From: Cinnamomum chago | Taxonomy: Eukaryota > Streptophyta > Magnoliopsida > Laurales > Lauraceae | Assembly: GCA_038049695.1 (NCBI GenBank) | Contig: CP142451.1 | Span: 129,352,001-129,416,000, forward strand | DNA: 64,000 bases | Direction: 5' to 3' | Shown: piece after piece, positions 61,038-64,000 of the stretch | Layout of the letters: each line of letters begins with the position of its first letter | How positions within the stretch are numbered: the stretch's first letter is position 1 | Notes under the pieces: generated by a model | Database searches by the model: none | Told to the model about the DNA's origin: nothing | Seen by the model: the letters and a program-made list of their open reading frames with translations, nothing else | Program-made: the position numbers and the translations under genes

Positions 61038-63343
61038 TGTTAGGCTCCGTCCCGAGTTAATCTCGATTAACTCTAATTAATTGAACTTAAGATTAATTAA
61101 GCCGGTTTAATGATTCGATGAACTCGAATTAGCCTAAATGAGTAAGTTAGGCTTAATGAAATAGTAACTATGAGTAGGAAAGGATTGAGATGGAATTGAG
61201 GCTTAAACAAGCCAAACCAAAGGATTTTGTATAAATACGGAATTGTACGTATTTGATCGAATACGGAAAGTCTTGGTATCAGCAGGTGTATCTCGACAAG
61301 TACGATAACTTTTATAAAAGACTTGAATTGATTCGGCGAGAAATGAATCAAATGGGACTTCATTTGACTTGAAATAGAATTAATGGGAATTATTGGACTT
61401 AATTGCAAATTCCTATCTTATATAACCTAAATGAATTCATTTGATTCATTCATCATCTACAGAAACCCTAGGTAACCTCCACTTCCATCGTTTCTTCTTC
61501 TGTTTCCATTTTTCTCTTCATCAAGAGTGAAGGTGAATTGATGCAAGTGAAAAGGATTCATCTCCTACATCTTCTACATCCTCTTCTTTAAGTTTTATTG
61601 GAATTCAAGCTTGAAAGAGGTGAAATCCAACTCAATACAAGCTAAGAAAAGGGTTTTCTCTATCAAAGCTTCAAGCAAAGGCAAGTTATACATGTGTTTA
61701 TGGGTATTGAGGTGTTTCTATTGATTTTGATGGAAAGAAGTAATGGAGATATATGTTAGAGTGATTTGTGTAGTTTGATACCTTGATTAGGTTATGAATT
61801 AATGTGATAGATTAATCTAATTATGGTTAGATTAAGTGGATTAGTAGTATTGAATTTCCTTTGTATATTTATGCCATAATTGTCAAGCAGGTTCGTCAAA
61901 CATCAGGAATAAACAGGGCTAAAAAGCCCTCCCACTGCACTGCAGAACAGAACCTCGGTTCTGTTTCTACAGTGTCGCCGGTCGACCGGCCAGCAGGGCC
62001 CGGTCGACTGGGAACACTGGGTCAGGCCCGGAATGGCCTGACCAAATTACTGTTCCTCTATTTATTGTTTATAACCCAGGTTGACCCGGACCACTGGGAA
62101 TGCTTTGGAAACACGTTTAATGTCCGAATTTCCGGAATTAAGAGTTGAAGCTTAGAGTTGACCAAATTAGTCATAGTAAGGAAAAATTAGGCCAATCGCT
62201 CGGACCTAGTGAGTTTTAGATTCTACGAGAACTAACATGAGTCTTGAGGAAAGTATGACGAGTATTAGTGTTAAACCTCCATAAGTGTTAATTAGGGTTA
62301 TCCTAATGCATAAACATATACGTAATGTCATCTATAGTAATCTTTGCATTAATAACCAAAGTTACACTTATGGTTGGTTAGGAGATTACGTAATACTTAG
62401 AATGAGATTACATTGAATCGTAAACGAGACTGGCACTACCTAGTGGTTTCCGAACTCATTATGGAATTGAATTGAATGAAATGAGAAATGAATGAAATGA
62501 CTATTCCTACTGCAGTAGATGAGAATGGGAGCGTCCGGAGCTCCGTGGGACACCAGTGATCTCTGATCAAGACACTGGGAGATCTCACCACACGGGACCG
62601 AAAGGTCATTGACTGAACAGTCATACACTGAAAAGCCATTAATAAAGGTTGAACCTAATGAATAAATGAATATGAATTCCTTCCTTTTGGAAGATTAAAT
62701 GAATAGAATGGAGTTGAAACCAAAACTAGTGTAGTTGCCATATTATTGTTATTGTTATTGTTATTTATAGTTATTATGGATTGTTTAGCATTGTTAAACA
62801 ATGAATTGTTAGGAAATTGTGAATATGTTATAAATATATGTATACCTTGTTGAACCGTCGTGTTCACGGTATTACTGATGATATTACAGGCTCAGTTACC
62901 CGTGCCGGTCCCTCCGAGACCGTCCCGCCAGCGCAGGAGGCCCATTCGCTACCTCCAGGAGGTCTAGCTGAATGGACGTAATCAGAGAGCGGGTTCATTG
63001 AAGTCTTTTGGAAACTTTTTAGAAGTTGTTTATATATTCATTTTGGTATTGTAGGTGCTGTATATGATGTCCCCTGCATTATATTTAAATATGCAGTGGT
63101 TGATAAATGAAACGATGTAAATGGACTGTACAGTTTTAAAGTAAAGTGTTTAATTCATTGTGTTAAACATTTGTCAATGTATTTTATTTGTATATTCCGC
63201 ACAACTGTACATTGATAGATATTATGCAAGATCCCTTGTAGATTCGTTTTAACTTCGGTTATTTCGGATCTACGGGAGTAAGTATGAACATCGCGACCCG
63301 GGGTTAACCCTAATGACTCTGATCTCAGGTCCGGGTCGTGACA
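61038..63343 (+). mobile_element. Solo LTR (2.3 kb), Gypsy-type, same family as 23122-25542
   Basis: Starts TGTTAGGCTCCGTCCCGAG and ends GGGTCGTGACA, flanked by CATGT (61033-61037) and TATGT (63344-63348), one mismatch. It shares start, end and the GTGCCGGTCCCTCCGAGACC / CTCCAGGAGGTCTAGC block with the copy at 23122. It contains TATAAATA and TTATATAACC promoter-like boxes and a GTCGACCGG palindrome pair near 61980. It ends about 100 bp before the MYB start codon, so it forms the MYB upstream region. Confidence 0.85.
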
Positions 63344-63447
63344 TATGTTTCCCACACACACCCAATCAATATATGTCACACGAGTTTGGCACTCATCATC
63401 TAAGCCTCACAGTTTTAGGGGACGTACGTTGAGAGATAAATCGATCC

Positions 63448-63817
63448 ATGGGTCGGAGACCGTGCTGCTCAAAAGAAGAAGTGAACAAAGGAGCATGGTC
63501 AGCCACTGAAGACAAAATCCTCTATGACTACATTACCACTCACGGAGAAGGCAAATGGAGAGAGATTGCACAGAGATCAGGTGAAGAAGAAATATCCACT
63601 TATGTGTTTTTTTTCCCTCCCCATGATCTCTCTCACTGTATTGGGTTGTTTGTTTCTACTTCCATCATAAATCCCCATGGTTTGCAGGTTTGAAGCGCTG
63701 CGGCAAGAGTTGTCGTCTTCGCTGGTTAAATTATCTCCGACCCGGAATAAAGAGGGGTAACATCACCCATGACGAGGAAGATCTCATCATAAGACTCCAT
63801 GGACTCCTTGGAAATAG
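63448..63817 (+). CDS. R2R3-MYB transcription factor, TT2/C1-like (subgroup 5), exons 1-2 of a partial gene
   Basis: Exon 1 is 63448-63580 (133 bp) and exon 2 is 63688-63817 (130 bp), the canonical R2R3-MYB exon sizes, with GT-AG junctions in phase. The product begins [17 protein letters not shown], continues through the R2 repeat (ending with the usual [15 protein letters not shown]) and into R3 ([16 protein letters not shown]). The spacing DLxxRxxxL fits the start of the bHLH-interaction motif in R3. GEGKWRE and CCSKE resemble maize C1 and Arabidopsis TT2, activators of anthocyanin or proanthocyanidin genes. The rest of R3 and the activation domain lie beyond the window, after an LTR that starts 25 bp past the donor. 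Confidence 0.9.
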
Positions 63818-63842
63818 GTGGATTTTTCTTTCCTTGACAGGC

Positions 63843-64000
63843 TGTCACATCCCGGTCCTGAAATCACCCTGGCCTAGGGTAATCCCCGAGGTGTGTCACA
63901 CGTACTCCCGTATATTGTACCTGTCTCGAGTCAAATACAACATACGAAGGAGAGAAAAATCGACTAATCCACATGTGAGAACACATAACATTTCATATAG
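63843..64000 (-). mobile_element. LTR of a related Gypsy-type element entering MYB intron 2 (cut by window edge)
   Basis: Starts TGTCACATCCCGGTCCTGAAATCA. Reversed, this matches the end of the solo LTR at 61038-63343 (TGATCTCAGGTCCGGGTCGTGACA), and the shared TACTCCCGT block follows. It is thus a related LTR in opposite orientation. Whether it is solo or part of a full element cannot be seen. Confidence 0.65.

Overview
This is nuclear DNA from a flowering plant. The evidence is GT-AG introns, a nuclear photosystem II gene, a TT2/C1-type R2R3-MYB, a relic of the plant S1 self-incompatibility family, and Copia, Gypsy-type, TRIM, RTE, CACTA, PIF and hAT-like elements. Large introns full of transposons suggest a woody angiosperm with a sizeable genome. 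The species cannot be fixed from the sequence.

Layout. 164-538 (-): PSBX, intronless. 1678-19719 (-): PEX10, rebuilt here as 11 exons with matching phases (395 aa). Its last intron is 9.94 kb and cuts the RING finger; it holds a solo LTR (1892-5194) and a decayed Copia element (6246-11620). 19720-22692: intergenic, with hAT-like MITEs. 22693-33904 (-): a DRIP/PCGF-like RING plus RAWUL E3 ligase in 8 exons, whose introns carry a solo LTR, a CACTA hairpin MITE, a PIF MITE and a complete TRIM. 33905-35583: shared upstream region. 35584-36396 (+): intronless protein with two Dabb (stress-response A/B barrel) domains. 36397-46548: gene-poor, with SINE-like units, an RRM relic, a tripled tRNA-like repeat, a possible small secreted peptide and a broken S1-family gene. 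47116-55695 (+): MYG1 in 7 exons, otherwise intact but with two +1 homopolymer shifts; two RTE LINEs lie in its introns and an hAT-like MITE abuts its start. 55696-63447: MITEs, SINE-like units, a PIF element with internal tandem repeats and a solo LTR. 63448 to the edge (+): first two exons of an R2R3-MYB, whose second intron is entered by another LTR.

The genes are ordinary housekeeping or regulatory loci (photosystem II, peroxisomal import, ubiquitylation, mitochondrial/nuclear RNA metabolism, flavonoid control) and do not form a pathway. I see no novel multi-gene system. What stands out is how transposons have shaped the introns: target-site duplications can be read for most insertions, and in both RING genes the intron that splits the RING finger carries LTR elements.
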